The notes under the pieces: generated by a model
The model's input: only the letters and a program-made list of their open reading frames with translations
Databases searched by the model: none
What the model was told of the DNA's origin: nothing
Translations under genes and position numbers: made by a program
Origin: Pseudomonadota bacterium
GTDB taxonomy: Bacteria > Chloroflexota > UBA6077 > JAJPGT01
Assembly: GCA_021325655.1 (NCBI GenBank)
Contig: JAJPGT010000031.1
Span: 1-64,000, forward strand
DNA length: 64,000 nt
Direction: 5' to 3'
In this document: positions 7,696 to 16,696 of the stretch, piece after piece
Layout: every line of letters begins with the position of its first letter
Position numbering within the stretch: position 1 is the first letter of the stretch

Positions 7696-9156
7696 TTAGC
7701 CAAGAACGCGGGCCAATCGCTGCAGCCCGGCGTCGATCCGCTCCAGCGGCAGGGCGGTGTAGCCGAGCAGTAGCGCGGGATAGGCTGGGGCGCCGATCCA
7801 GCAGGGGGCGACCTGCCCGACGCGGATACCCGCCTCGGCGGCGCGCTGCGCCACCTCCGCCTCGTCCTGCCCGGGCGGCAGCGCCAGCATCAGGTGCAGG
7901 CCGGTGCCGGAGTCGCGCCAGGTGGCCAGCCCGCTCAGGTGCCGGGCCAGCCCGGCCAGCAGCGCGGCGCGGCGCGCCTGGTACTGTCGCCGCATTCGGC
8001 GCAGGTGGCGGGCGAAATGGCCCTGGCGAAGCATCTCCGTCAGGGCCTGCTGCTCGGCCATCGCCGTCTGGGAGTCGGCCAGCGACTTGGCCCGGACGAA
8101 CGGCTCGACCAGGTCCGGGGGCAGCACCGCGTAGCCCAGCCGCAACGGCGGCAGCAGCACGGTGGAGAAGGTGCCGAGGTAGACGACGCGTCCGCCGCGG
8201 TCGAGCCCCTGGAGCGAGGCGAGCGGCCGGCCGGCGAAGCGGAACTCGCTGTCGTAGTCGTCCTCCAGCACCAGCGCCCCGCTGCGCTCTGCCCAGTCCA
8301 GCAGGCGCAGCCGCCGCTCCAGCGCCAGCACTGCCCCGGTGGGATACTGGTGAGAGGGCGTGACCGATACCAGCCGCACGCCCTCCATGGCGCGCAGCCG
8401 GTCCACCTGGGCGCCCTCGGCGTCCACTGGCAGCGGGACGATCTCCGCTCCATAGGCCTCGAAGGCGCGCCGGGCGCCGGGATAGCCGGGCGACTCCATC
8501 GCAACCCGCTGCCCGGGGTCCAGCCAGAGGCGGGCGATCAGGTCGAACGCCTGCTGGGTGCCGTTGACGATGACGACCTGCTTGGGCGAGCACTGGACCC
8601 CGCGCGAGGCGGCCAGGTGCCGCGCCAGCGCCTCGCGCAACGGCCAGTAACCGGCCGGATCACCGCTCCGGCCGAGGTCGCCGCGGAGCCAGGCGTGGCC
8701 GAGCAGCCGCCGCCAGAGCGCCCGCGGGAACGTCTCCCAGTCCGGCTGGCCGGGCGAGAAGTCGTAGCGGACGGGACGGCTGGATGGCGCCGAGGGGGCC
8801 GGAGCAGTGGCGAGCGCCCGCTCCCCCCAGGCCGACAGTCGCCTCCGTGGCGGCGCGGCGGGCGCGGGCGCGGCGGAGCCGTCAGGGTGCAGCAGCTCAG
8901 CCGGGAGCGCCGCTGGGACATAGGTGCCGGAGCCCACCCGCCCCACCAGGTACCCCTCGCTCTCCAGGTCCTCATAGGCGCGAGCGACGGTGTTCCGCGC
9001 CAGCCGCAGCCGAGCCGCGACCTGCCGGGTGGAGGGCAGCCGCTCGCCCGGACGCAGCCGCCCGCTCAGGATTGCCTGGCGCAGGTGCTCGTACATCTGC
9101 CGGTGCATCGGCTGCGCGGCGTTCGGGGTAAGGGGCACGAACAGCTCGACCGCCAT
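7696..9156 (-). CDS. MocR/PdxR-type GntR regulator with aminotransferase-like domain
   Basis: A 486-residue fusion. Residues 15-80 form a GntR winged helix (LRPGERLPSTRQVAARLRLA, NTVARAYEDLESEGYL), joined by a Pro/Ala-rich linker to a class I aminotransferase-like domain (130-485). Cofactor-site elements are visible: TPSHQYPTG (266-274) and EDDYDSEF (298-305). The lysine that should hold pyridoxal phosphate, normally in GTFSK, is threonine here (T332 in YLGTFSTVLLPPLRLGY). MocR proteins often control B6 synthesis or amine metabolism. pdxST lies about 8.6 kb away with repeated boxes in its promoter, so this could be its regulator, but that is inference. The lost lysine may mean non-covalent PLP sensing or a different effector. 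Confidence 0.88.
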   Translation of the reverse strand: MAVELFVPLTPNAAQPMHRQMYEHLRQAILSGRLRPGERLPSTRQVAARLRLARNTVARAYEDLESEGYLVGRVGSGTYVPAALPAELLHPDGSAAPAPAAPPRRRLSAWGERALATAPAPSAPSSRPVRYDFSPGQPDWETFPRALWRRLLGHAWLRGDLGRSGDPAGYWPLREALARHLAASRGVQCSPKQVVIVNGTQQAFDLIARLWLDPGQRVAMESPGYPGARRAFEAYGAEIVPLPVDAEGAQVDRLRAMEGVRLVSVTPSHQYPTGAVLALERRLRLLDWAERSGALVLEDDYDSEFRFAGRPLASLQGLDRGGRVVYLGTFSTVLLPPLRLGYAVLPPDLVEPFVRAKSLADSQTAMAEQQALTEMLRQGHFARHLRRMRRQYQARRAALLAGLARHLSGLATWRDSGTGLHLMLALPPGQDEAEVAQRAAEAGIRVGQVAPCWIGAPAYPALLLGYTALPLERIDAGLQRLARVLG

Positions 9157-9163
9157 CCCGGTT

Positions 9164-9214
9164 CCAATGGCTCCAAGGTCTGCGCGTATTATGGCGCTTC
9201 ACACGGGCCATTGG
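9164..9214. promoter_or_regulatory. inverted repeat upstream of the MocR-type gene
   Basis: CCAATGGC (9164-9171) and GCCATTGG (9207-9214) are perfect inverted copies spaced by 35 bases, directly upstream of the regulator start at 9156. The spacer contains, on the minus strand, CATAATAC, a fair -10 element. The arms share the core AATGG with the boxes in front of pdxS, which would fit autoregulation. Pattern only. Confidence 0.4.
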
Positions 9215-9333
9215 CTGGAACACGTGGCGGGCGCGCGAGTGTGCCCGCGCGCCTGTGCCACAGGGAGCCGACGATGGGGAGGTGCTCGGCCGGCGGCCGC
9301 GCGCGACCCGCGCGGCGCGCTGGAGGCTCGAGC

Positions 9334-11199
9334 TCAGTCCAGGCCATGTACAGTCAGGCGGTCGTGGTTGAGCACGATGCTGCGGCCCGCGCGGACGAAG
9401 CGCTCCTCGGCCGGCCCGGCGATTCCGGCCGGTCCGGGGCCGATGAGCTGCTGGAGCAGCGCCTGCCAGGCTTCGGTAGATGTGGCGCCCAGATAGGCCA
9501 GTTCGCCGCGTCGCACCGCCGCGGGCAGACCGGCCATCCAGCCGGTCTCATAGCGGGCGATCACCTCCGCCCCGGAGCCCTCGGCCGGCTCGGCCAGCAC
9601 GTCGGTCCAGATGCCGGCCGGTACGCCAGAGGCGCCCGGTCCGTGGTCGGACGCGGCGACGGCGAGCGTCACCGGCGTCTGCAGCCCGAACCAGTCGGCC
9701 ACGAAGCTGCCGAGCTGGCCGGCGAAGCCGGCCGGGAGCGGCTCCTCCACCCAGCAGTTGTCCGCATCCTTCACCAGGCTGCGCGCGCCCAGGATGACCA
9801 GCGCCCCCGCGTCGAGCGCGGCCCGCAGCGTCGCCCGGACCTCGGGCGTGGCGAGGTGGAGCGCTGGGGCGAGGAGGACGCGGTAGCGGCCGGCGATGGC
9901 CGGCTCCGGGGCGACGACGTCGACCTCGTAGCCGAGGCGGCGCGCCGCCGCGTGGGCAGCGACGACCAGCGCCTGGTGGGTGAGCCCGGCCCGGTGCGGG
10001 CTGATCTCGATCGCCCAGCGGTCGTCGTGTGTTGTCAGGAGTGCGACCTCGGCCGGCGGCCGCCGCAGCAGCGCCGGGTCGGCGAGGCGCAGCTCGGCCG
10101 CCAGGCGGGTCGCCTCGATCAAGCCGCGGTCGGCGCTGCCGTCGTGCCGCAGCAGCCCGGTGTGGTACTGCTCGCTCCCGGAGCGCGTCGGGCGCCAGGA
10201 GAAGAACAGGAACGCCTCGAAGCCGTGCAGCGCCGCCCGCCAGCCCCACAGCCGCACCTGGCCGGGCGGTACCGGGTCCGTCGTTGGGGTCCAGTTGATC
10301 GGGCCGGGCTGGTGCTCCATGATCCAGGCTCGGCCGGTGTAGCCGAGGGCGAGGTCGAGCAGGTAGGCCACGTCCTCCGGCGTGCCCATGCCGGTGGGGT
10401 AGACGTCGATCGCCGCCGCGCCACCCAGGCGGGCGAAGGGGTGGTGGTCCACCGCGAGCTCCGTCGCCGGCAGGTTGGCGAAGATCATCCGTCCCGGTGC
10501 GCCGGTCGCCACGATCGCCTGCTGCTCCTGGATGCAGGCGAGCGCCTGGCGCGAGGAGAAGCGGCGGTGGGCGAGCAGCAGGTTGGGAGAGTGGGCGGCG
10601 TTGGTAGGCCGTGGGAGCCGCACCGCCTCGAACGAAGGGTACTGACCGGACCAGAAGACCGTTCCCCAGGCCCGGTTCAGCGCTTCTATCGTTCCGTAGC
10701 GTTCCCGCAGCCAGTCCTGGAACGCTCGCTCACACCAGTCGCACCAGCAGCGGGCCGAGTCGTGGTTGCCCGGCTCGTTGTCGAGCTGCCAGGCGACGAT
10801 CGCCGGGTGGCTCCCGTAGCGCTGGACCATCGCCGCGACGATCCGCTGGCACGCCTCGCGGTAGGCGGGCACAGTGGGGCAGTTGAAACGGCGGCTGCCG
10901 TAGGCGCGCCGGTGGCCCTCTGGGCTCACCGAGAGGATCTCGGGGTGCTCCAGGCAGAGCCAGACCGGCGGAACCGCGGTGGGCGTCCCGAGGACGACCT
11001 GGAGCCCGGCCGCGGCGGCGGTGTCGATGGCCCGATCCAGCCAGGTCCAGTCGAGCTGGTCGCGCGCCGGCTCCATCGCGGTCCAGGCGAACTCGCCCAG
11101 CCGGACGAGCTCCAGGCCCGCCTCGGCCATGCGGCGGGTGTCCTCCGGCCAGCGCTCCGGTGGATGCTGCTCCGGGTACCAGGCGACGCCAAGCTTCAA
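9334..11199 (-). CDS. beta-galactosidase, glycoside hydrolase family 42
   Basis: A 621-residue retaining beta-galactosidase. The opening LGVAWYPEQHPPERWPEDTRRM is the GH42 start of the TIM barrel. The acid/base is E142 in QLDNEPG, and the nucleophile is E295 in WIMEHQPGP. C107, C151, C153 and C156 (CWCDWC) match the zinc site of GH42. A trimerisation domain and a small C-terminal beta domain follow. No signal peptide, so it acts on imported galactosides. The start is TTG at 11199 with AGGAGG 7 bases before it. It is the last gene of the sugar operon, 45 bases after the GH36 gene. Confidence 0.93.
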   Translation of the reverse strand: MKLGVAWYPEQHPPERWPEDTRRMAEAGLELVRLGEFAWTAMEPARDQLDWTWLDRAIDTAAAAGLQVVLGTPTAVPPVWLCLEHPEILSVSPEGHRRAYGSRRFNCPTVPAYREACQRIVAAMVQRYGSHPAIVAWQLDNEPGNHDSARCWCDWCERAFQDWLRERYGTIEALNRAWGTVFWSGQYPSFEAVRLPRPTNAAHSPNLLLAHRRFSSRQALACIQEQQAIVATGAPGRMIFANLPATELAVDHHPFARLGGAAAIDVYPTGMGTPEDVAYLLDLALGYTGRAWIMEHQPGPINWTPTTDPVPPGQVRLWGWRAALHGFEAFLFFSWRPTRSGSEQYHTGLLRHDGSADRGLIEATRLAAELRLADPALLRRPPAEVALLTTHDDRWAIEISPHRAGLTHQALVVAAHAAARRLGYEVDVVAPEPAIAGRYRVLLAPALHLATPEVRATLRAALDAGALVILGARSLVKDADNCWVEEPLPAGFAGQLGSFVADWFGLQTPVTLAVAASDHGPGASGVPAGIWTDVLAEPAEGSGAEVIARYETGWMAGLPAAVRRGELAYLGATSTEAWQALLQQLIGPGPAGIAGPAEERFVRAGRSIVLNHDRLTVHGLD

Positions 11200-11244
11200 C
11201 GGAGATCCTCCTGTGGGTCGAGGCTGTGTGCGGTGTGGGGATCG

Positions 11245-12591
11245 TCAGGTGGAGGGCACGAACGGCGCGGTCGGCGACTCCGAGAGCAGCCAGCGGGTGA
11301 CCCCCAGGCCCCAGTCGTCGAGCTCGGCCAGGCGGTCGCTGGAGGCCCGCAGCCCGCCGTAGCGGGCGACGTGGGCCGCCCAGGCTTCCCGGCCTTCTAC
11401 GCTCGGGCGGACGATCAGGCAGTCCGGGTCGTTCACCCAGAAGCGGCCCTGCTGAAAGGCGCGGCCGACGCCGGTGATGATCGCCGCCCGCGATGACGGC
11501 TGGCTCAGATCGCCATCCCGCGGCTCGATGTACGGGGCGGTGTCCGGGCTGATGCGCATCGCGTCGAACAGGCCGACCGAGGCGAGGATGGGAGCGCCGC
11601 AGCCGAGGAGATAGGAATCGCCAATCGCGTCCCGGATGAGCTGCACCCCGTCGCGGTAGGCGGCCAGCGCGGGCACGTCCGCGGAGCGCCGCCCGGGGAT
11701 TGCGCCGGCGTAGATGAAGTCGATCTTGAAATAGTCGATCCCCCAGGTGTGGAACGTCCCGAACACCTCGGCCAGGTAGGCCCGAGCGCCGGGGTGCGTG
11801 GTGTCCAGTGCGTAGAGCTGCTGGCCCCAGTTGTAGCCAGCATCGACCGGCTGGCCGGGTGGGCCCACCAGCCAGTCGGGGTGCGTCGCGGCGAGCTGCG
11901 AGCGCGCGCCAACCAGGAACGGAGCGACCCAGATGCCCGCGCGCCGGCCGGCGGCGCGGATCCGACCGATCAGGTCCTGGAGCGAGGTAAACCGGTTGGA
12001 GAGGGTCAGCCAGTCGCCGATCTCTGCCTCGTAGCCGTCGTCGAGCTGAACCACCTCGATCGGCAGCGCCAGCCGGTCGATCCACTCCAGGTTCTCCAGC
12101 ATGTCGGCTTCGGTCACCCGGGTGAAGTAGTGGTACCAGGAGCACCAGCCGGTCGGTGCCCGGCGAATGCCGGCCACGCCCATCCGGGCGGCGAAGCGGT
12201 CCGCCCAGCGGGCGAGCGCGCCGTCGATCCCGCCCGGGCCGGCGTCGGTGATCGTGTCCACCGGCCCGTCTGTCGAGACGACCAGGCGATTGCCCCGCGC
12301 CTCGGCGCGGATGGACGGGATCGGCCCGCGGCCGTCCCGGGCCGCGAACACCAGTACCGGCCCATCGGCCTCCGGCTGGACCGCCAGCAGCCCTTCGCCC
12401 TGGAACGCGTCGTCCGGCGCCGCGCGCTCCGGACGGTAGCAGAGCACGCGCCGCGCCGGGACGACCGGGCGCAGCGGCCGCTGGTCGACCCGGTAGGTCG
12501 TCGTCGGACTCCACGACTGCCAGCCATGCTCGTAGATGCGAGCGGCACCGGGGTCGATCGCGACGTCGGTCAGGGGCGCCAGCCCGTCCAC
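11245..12591 (-). CDS. alpha-galactosidase, glycoside hydrolase family 36-like
   Basis: A 448-residue cytoplasmic glycosidase. A short N-terminal beta domain (YEHGWQSWSPTT) precedes the TIM barrel, which carries the clan D markers GWCSWYHYF (148-156) and VVQLDDGYE (180-188). The likely nucleophile is D291 in DYFKIDFIYAG, and the likely acid/base is D350 in MRISPD. It is shorter than the 500-750 residues usual for GH36, mainly at the ends. The GTG at 12591 comes right after the permease stop (TAG at 12593-12595), so translation is coupled. With the GH42 gene it equips the cell to remove both alpha- and beta-linked galactose from imported oligosaccharides. Confidence 0.88.
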   Translation of the reverse strand: MDGLAPLTDVAIDPGAARIYEHGWQSWSPTTTYRVDQRPLRPVVPARRVLCYRPERAAPDDAFQGEGLLAVQPEADGPVLVFAARDGRGPIPSIRAEARGNRLVVSTDGPVDTITDAGPGGIDGALARWADRFAARMGVAGIRRAPTGWCSWYHYFTRVTEADMLENLEWIDRLALPIEVVQLDDGYEAEIGDWLTLSNRFTSLQDLIGRIRAAGRRAGIWVAPFLVGARSQLAATHPDWLVGPPGQPVDAGYNWGQQLYALDTTHPGARAYLAEVFGTFHTWGIDYFKIDFIYAGAIPGRRSADVPALAAYRDGVQLIRDAIGDSYLLGCGAPILASVGLFDAMRISPDTAPYIEPRDGDLSQPSSRAAIITGVGRAFQQGRFWVNDPDCLIVRPSVEGREAWAAHVARYGGLRASSDRLAELDDWGLGVTRWLLSESPTAPFVPST

Positions 12592-12592
12592 G

Positions 12593-13504
12593 CTAGCCCT
12601 TGGTGGAGCCGAGCGTCAGCCCGCGCACGAACTGCCGCTGCAGGAGCAGGTAGACGAGTAGCGTCGGCAGCGCGACCAGGATGGCCCCTGCGGCGATCAG
12701 GTTATTGTCGGTGAAGTACAGCCCGGCCAGGTTGGACAGCGCCGAGGTGATCGGCCGCTTGGCGCCCGTCTGCATCAGTACCAGCGCCCAGAAGAAGTCA
12801 TTGTAGATCCAGGTGAACTCGAGCGTCGCCAGCGCCGCCAGGGGCGGCCGGCAGAGCGGCAGGATTACGTTCCAGTACGTCCGCCAGACCGAGGCGCCGT
12901 CCACCAGCGCCGCCTCGGTCAGCTCGCGTGGAATCGTCTTCATGTAATTGCTCAGCACGAAAGTGCAGAAGCCCATCTGGAAGGCGACGTGGATAGTGAT
13001 GATCCCGACGTAGCTGTCGAAGAACAGGCCGGTGTCGCTCAGCCACTCCGGGAGCGGCAGGGCCAGGTACAGCCGGTAGAGCGGGGTGATGATCACCTGT
13101 TGGGGCAGCAGGTTGCCGGCGGTGAACAGCATCAGGAGCGCGAGGTTGAAGCGGAAGCTGAACCGCGAGACGACGAACGCCACGAACGATGCCAGTACCA
13201 GCGTGAGCACGATCGCCGGCACCACGATGACGAGCGTGTTCAGGTAATAGTGCGGCAGCTCCGCCTGATCCCAGGCGTTGAGATAATTGTCGAAATTGAG
13301 CACGCCCGGCAGGGAGACGTACCCCCGCTCGGCGGTGTCCGAGTAGGGGCGGAGCGAGGTGTATACCGCCCACAGGAGCGGAAACAGCCAGACGGAGCAG
13401 GTGAGGATCAGGAAGGCGTGGAGCAGCGCGCGCGACGGGACGACCGGCCGCGCTGTCCGAACGGCGGCGACCGCGCCGCGCTGGGCCACTGTCTCCGCGG
13501 TCAC
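12593..13504 (-). CDS. ABC sugar transporter permease, MalG type
   Basis: A 303-residue inner-membrane permease of the carbohydrate uptake CUT1 class. The start has a helix (LLHAFLILTCSVWLFPLLWAVYTSLRP) followed by a periplasmic segment and further helices. The EAA loop (RELTEAALVDGASVWRTYWNVILPL) docks the ATPase. The GTG start at 13504 overlaps the previous stop in a GTGA arrangement. It pairs with the MalF-type gene upstream. As is usual for CUT1 systems, no dedicated ATPase gene lies here; a shared MsmX-type ATPase is expected elsewhere in the genome. Confidence 0.93.
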   Translation of the reverse strand: MTAETVAQRGAVAAVRTARPVVPSRALLHAFLILTCSVWLFPLLWAVYTSLRPYSDTAERGYVSLPGVLNFDNYLNAWDQAELPHYYLNTLVIVVPAIVLTLVLASFVAFVVSRFSFRFNLALLMLFTAGNLLPQQVIITPLYRLYLALPLPEWLSDTGLFFDSYVGIITIHVAFQMGFCTFVLSNYMKTIPRELTEAALVDGASVWRTYWNVILPLCRPPLAALATLEFTWIYNDFFWALVLMQTGAKRPITSALSNLAGLYFTDNNLIAAGAILVALPTLLVYLLLQRQFVRGLTLGSTKG

Positions 13505-14496
13505 GTCTCCTCCTCGGCGCGGAAGGTCCGCACCAGATAAGTGATGATGAAGCCGAGCGAGATCACCAGCAGGATCACCGCGAGCGCCGAGCCAAAGCCG
13601 ATCCGGCTCGCCTCGCCGATGATGTTGTTCGTCACCAGCACGGAGAGCAGCTCCAGGCCGTTAGTGCCCTTATTCGTCACGTACACGATGTCGAAGGCGC
13701 GGAGCGATTCGATCACGGTAACGACGAGCACGACGATGTTGATCGGCTTGAGCACCGGGAAGACGACCTTGAAGAACGTCTGGCGGGCGTTGGCGCCGTC
13801 GATTGCCGCCGCCTCGCGCAGCGTCGGGTCGAACGCCTTCAGCCCAGCCAGGTACAGGATCATGATGTAGCCGACGTGGCGCCAGCTCGCCGCGACCAGG
13901 ATCGCCCAGAGGTTGAGGCTCGGGTTCCCGAGCCAGTCGATCAGGGTGTCCGGCTGCGTCCGGCCGAGCAGGTTGTTGATCAACCCCTGGTCCGGGGCGT
14001 AGATCAGCTCCCAGATGAACCCGACGATCGCCAGCGACAGCATCACCGGCAGGAACAGGATGCTCTGGTAGATGCGCGTCCCGCGCATGTCGCGGTCGAG
14101 CAGCACTGCGAAGAACATCCCCAGCGGGGTAGCGATGAACAGGAAGAAGCCCAGCCAGATGAGGTTGTGCAGCAACGCCGGCCAGAAGGGCGGGTAGATG
14201 GTGAAGATGTCCTGGTAATTCTTCACCCCGATGAGCTTGATCGCGGACAGGCCCCCGATCCCGTTCCAGTTGGTGAATGACAGAACGATCGACCCGAGCG
14301 TCGGCAGCCAGACGAAGCAGAGGTGAATGAACGTGGGAATACCGAGCATGACCGCCAGGACGATCTTGTCCTGGCGAGTCAGCAGGCTCAGCCGGCCGCG
14401 CCTGGCCGGCAGGGCGGCCGCCGCGGCCGGACCGGCCCTGCCGGAAACTGGCTCCGGCAGGGCTGAGGAGAGCCCGGTGGGTGTCCGGTCCGTCAT
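13501..14496 (-). CDS. ABC sugar transporter permease, MalF type
   Basis: A 331-residue CUT1 permease. About 45 cytoplasmic residues, rich in Pro, Ala and Arg, come before the first helix (KIVLAVMLGIPTFIHLCFVW). Typical MalF/UgpA features follow: SFTNWNG, FVLDRDMRG-type loop FAVLLDRDMRGTRIYQ, and the EAA loop (LREAAAIDGANARQTFFKVVFP). It starts 4 bases after the binding-protein stop, with GGCGATG at the junction, so the operon is tightly coupled. It should form the channel with the MalG-type protein. Confidence 0.93.
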   Translation of the reverse strand: MTDRTPTGLSSALPEPVSGRAGPAAAAALPARRGRLSLLTRQDKIVLAVMLGIPTFIHLCFVWLPTLGSIVLSFTNWNGIGGLSAIKLIGVKNYQDIFTIYPPFWPALLHNLIWLGFFLFIATPLGMFFAVLLDRDMRGTRIYQSILFLPVMLSLAIVGFIWELIYAPDQGLINNLLGRTQPDTLIDWLGNPSLNLWAILVAASWRHVGYIMILYLAGLKAFDPTLREAAAIDGANARQTFFKVVFPVLKPINIVVLVVTVIESLRAFDIVYVTNKGTNGLELLSVLVTNNIIGEASRIGFGSALAVILLVISLGFIITYLVRTFRAEEET

Positions 14497-14499
14497 CGC

Positions 14500-16005
14500 C
14501 TAGCTCGTGAAGATCGCCTTCTTCTGATCGTCGATCTTCTTCAGCAGCGAGTCAATGTCGTTCGGGTTGTTCAGGAACTGCTGGAGCGACGGGATCATCA
14601 CTGTGGAGGCGAAGTCCGGCCGGGTGTCGCGGTCCAGGTACTGGGCGATGTGCTTCGCCTGGCCAATGATCTCAGCCGCCTTCTTCTGAAGTGCGCTGTA
14701 GTTGTCCGTCTTGGCATCCTTGGCGGCGGCCACGTCGTTCGGGTCGGACTGGAGGTAGATGTTCTGCGCCTCACCCGTGGCGAGGAACTCCAGCAGCGCC
14801 TTAGCCCCGGCCGGGTTCTTCGGCGCTTTGCTCAGCATGAACCCATCGATGGGCGCGTCGATCGAGTCCTGGTTGTACTGCGAGTTGATCTCCGGGTACG
14901 GGAAGAAGTCCAGATCGTCGTGGTCCGCCGGGTTGGTGAACTGCTGTCCGACGAACGAGCCGAGCAGGTACATGCCGGACTTCTTGGCCACCAGCGACTG
15001 CGCGGCGTCCTCCCAGGTGCGGCCCAGCGCGCCCTCCTGGTGGTACGGCAGCAGGCTCTGCCAGGCCTGGAAAACCTGCTTCACCTTGGGGTCGGTCCAC
15101 GACTCCTTGCCCGCCATCAGCGAAATATGGAAGTCGTAGCCGTTGATCCGCATGTTCAGGATGTCGAACGTTCCCATCGCCGGCCAGCCCTGCTTGTCGG
15201 CAAAGGCGAACGGGGTGATGCCGTCCTTCTTCATCTGGTCGCACAGCGCCTTGAGCTGGTCCAGCGTCCTGGGGATCTGGTAGCCCTTATCCTTGAATAG
15301 GCTCTTGCGATAGAAGATGGCCCACGGATAGTTGTAAATCGGGATGAAGTACATGTGCCCGTCGGCGCCGGTGGAGGCGAGCTTCATCGCCTCGGAGTAG
15401 TTGCTCCCCACCTTCGCCCAGACGTCGTCGATCGGGCTGGCCAGCCCCTGCGCGGCGAAGAACTGCATTCGGTACCCGGCGAACCAGGTAAACACGTCGT
15501 CCGGCTTGCCTTGCAGGTAGTTGTTGATCTGCTCCTGGAAAGTCTCGTGCTGGACGGTGTTGACCACCACCTGGATGCCCGTCTTCTTGGTGAAGGCGTC
15601 GAAGACATTCTGCATCGCCTTCTTCGGGACGGCGTCTGAGTAGTTCGAGCCGACGGTGACAGTACCGCCGGCAGAGCCCGGGGTGGAAACTCCTGCCGCG
15701 GCAGTGGTCGGGGCCGCCGCTGGCGCCGTGGTTGGAGCAGCGGTTGGGACAGCGGCCGGCGGCTTCGTAGGCGCCGCCGCTGGCGCCGTCGTCGGCGCGG
15801 CCGCAGCCGGGGCGCTCGTCGGCGCAGCCGCGGCGGGGGCGGACGTGGGTGCCGCGGCGGGCGACGAGGCACTGCTGCACGCCGCCAGCAGTGAGGAGCC
15901 GAAGGCGAGCGCCCCCGCACCCAGCAGGCCCCGGCGTAGCAGCTCGCGCCGAGTTGTCAGCCGCGCCATCCCCGCGCGGGGCGATCCATTGCCGGGATTG
16001 TCCAT
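14500..16005 (-). CDS. ABC sugar transporter substrate-binding lipoprotein (family 1)
   Basis: A 501-residue SBP_bac_1-type protein heading the galactoside operon. The N-terminus has paired arginines (TTRRELLRRGLLGAGALAFG) and a lipobox ending LLAACS, giving a lipid-anchored extracellular protein. An Ala/Pro/Thr linker of roughly 70 residues follows, then the binding domain from about GTVTVGSNYSDAVPKK to the end. The ATG at 16005 is supported by AGGGAG 9 bases upstream; an ATG 12 codons later is a weaker alternative. The downstream GH36 and GH42 genes suggest that it captures galactose-containing oligosaccharides. Confidence 0.92.
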   Translation of the reverse strand: MDNPGNGSPRAGMARLTTRRELLRRGLLGAGALAFGSSLLAACSSASSPAAAPTSAPAAAAPTSAPAAAAPTTAPAAAPTKPPAAVPTAAPTTAPAAAPTTAAAGVSTPGSAGGTVTVGSNYSDAVPKKAMQNVFDAFTKKTGIQVVVNTVQHETFQEQINNYLQGKPDDVFTWFAGYRMQFFAAQGLASPIDDVWAKVGSNYSEAMKLASTGADGHMYFIPIYNYPWAIFYRKSLFKDKGYQIPRTLDQLKALCDQMKKDGITPFAFADKQGWPAMGTFDILNMRINGYDFHISLMAGKESWTDPKVKQVFQAWQSLLPYHQEGALGRTWEDAAQSLVAKKSGMYLLGSFVGQQFTNPADHDDLDFFPYPEINSQYNQDSIDAPIDGFMLSKAPKNPAGAKALLEFLATGEAQNIYLQSDPNDVAAAKDAKTDNYSALQKKAAEIIGQAKHIAQYLDRDTRPDFASTVMIPSLQQFLNNPNDIDSLLKKIDDQKKAIFTS

Positions 16006-16696
16006 GAAGGTCTTCTCCCTTGTCCGAAGTTGATGCTGCGCGGTAACCAGACGATGCCAGGTCCAGACTGTCGAGAACGCTGCCTCGGTCGATTCGGTCG
16101 CTGGATCAGCACCGATCCGTGGTGTCGCGGCCGAGCGAGCGGATGATTCCTCGCTGCATACGCGCGGTGCTGACGTCAAGAGTGGGTGAGCCGGTTCGTG
16201 GCTGCACGCACCAGCACGTCGCTCTGCACACACTGCGAACAGGTCCTGCTCTGCCCTCATGAGCTCGAACGGATAAGGCGACCTGCTGGCCTGCGATAGT
16301 GATGCGCGCCTCGGACGCTCAGATACGCCCCCAGTCCCTCCAAACACCGATCGTCATCGGTCGATGCTCCTACCAGTCGCGGCTGCTGAAGGTGATTGTC
16401 GGCTGGCGCGATACACATGTCAAGATCATCAGGGCTCGGGTGGAAGATCTTCGCGTTTTCCCCGGCGCGGGGCAATCCAGCCGGGTGCTGCCGGTGGCGT
16501 GTTTCCGCGGTGATAGACTGGCTCCCGGCCCCATTCGCGAGCCAGGCACGGAGTGTGCGGATGACTCTGCTTTCGGGCCGTGAGGAGGGGCGGCCGGATC
16601 GCTGGGCAGACACGGGCGCCCCACCGCACGTATCTCCGTCTCCACCTGAGCGTTATGGAGGGAGACGAATCTTGTGAGTAGGAGGTCGATCAACTC
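16006..16696. other. divergent intergenic region, about 690 bases
   Basis: This gap separates the galactoside operon (minus) from a secreted-protein gene (plus). I see no convincing gene. Open frames here lack ribosome sites and family features. It should hold the promoters of both units, but no clear -35/-10 pair or sugar-repressor palindrome stood out. Confidence 0.5.

Noticed and set aside
7894-11496. 1200-codon open frame on the plus strand
   Set aside because: It runs antisense across the MocR-type and GH42 genes, and its sequence is Arg/Gly/Gln-rich with no domain. It is a high-GC shadow.
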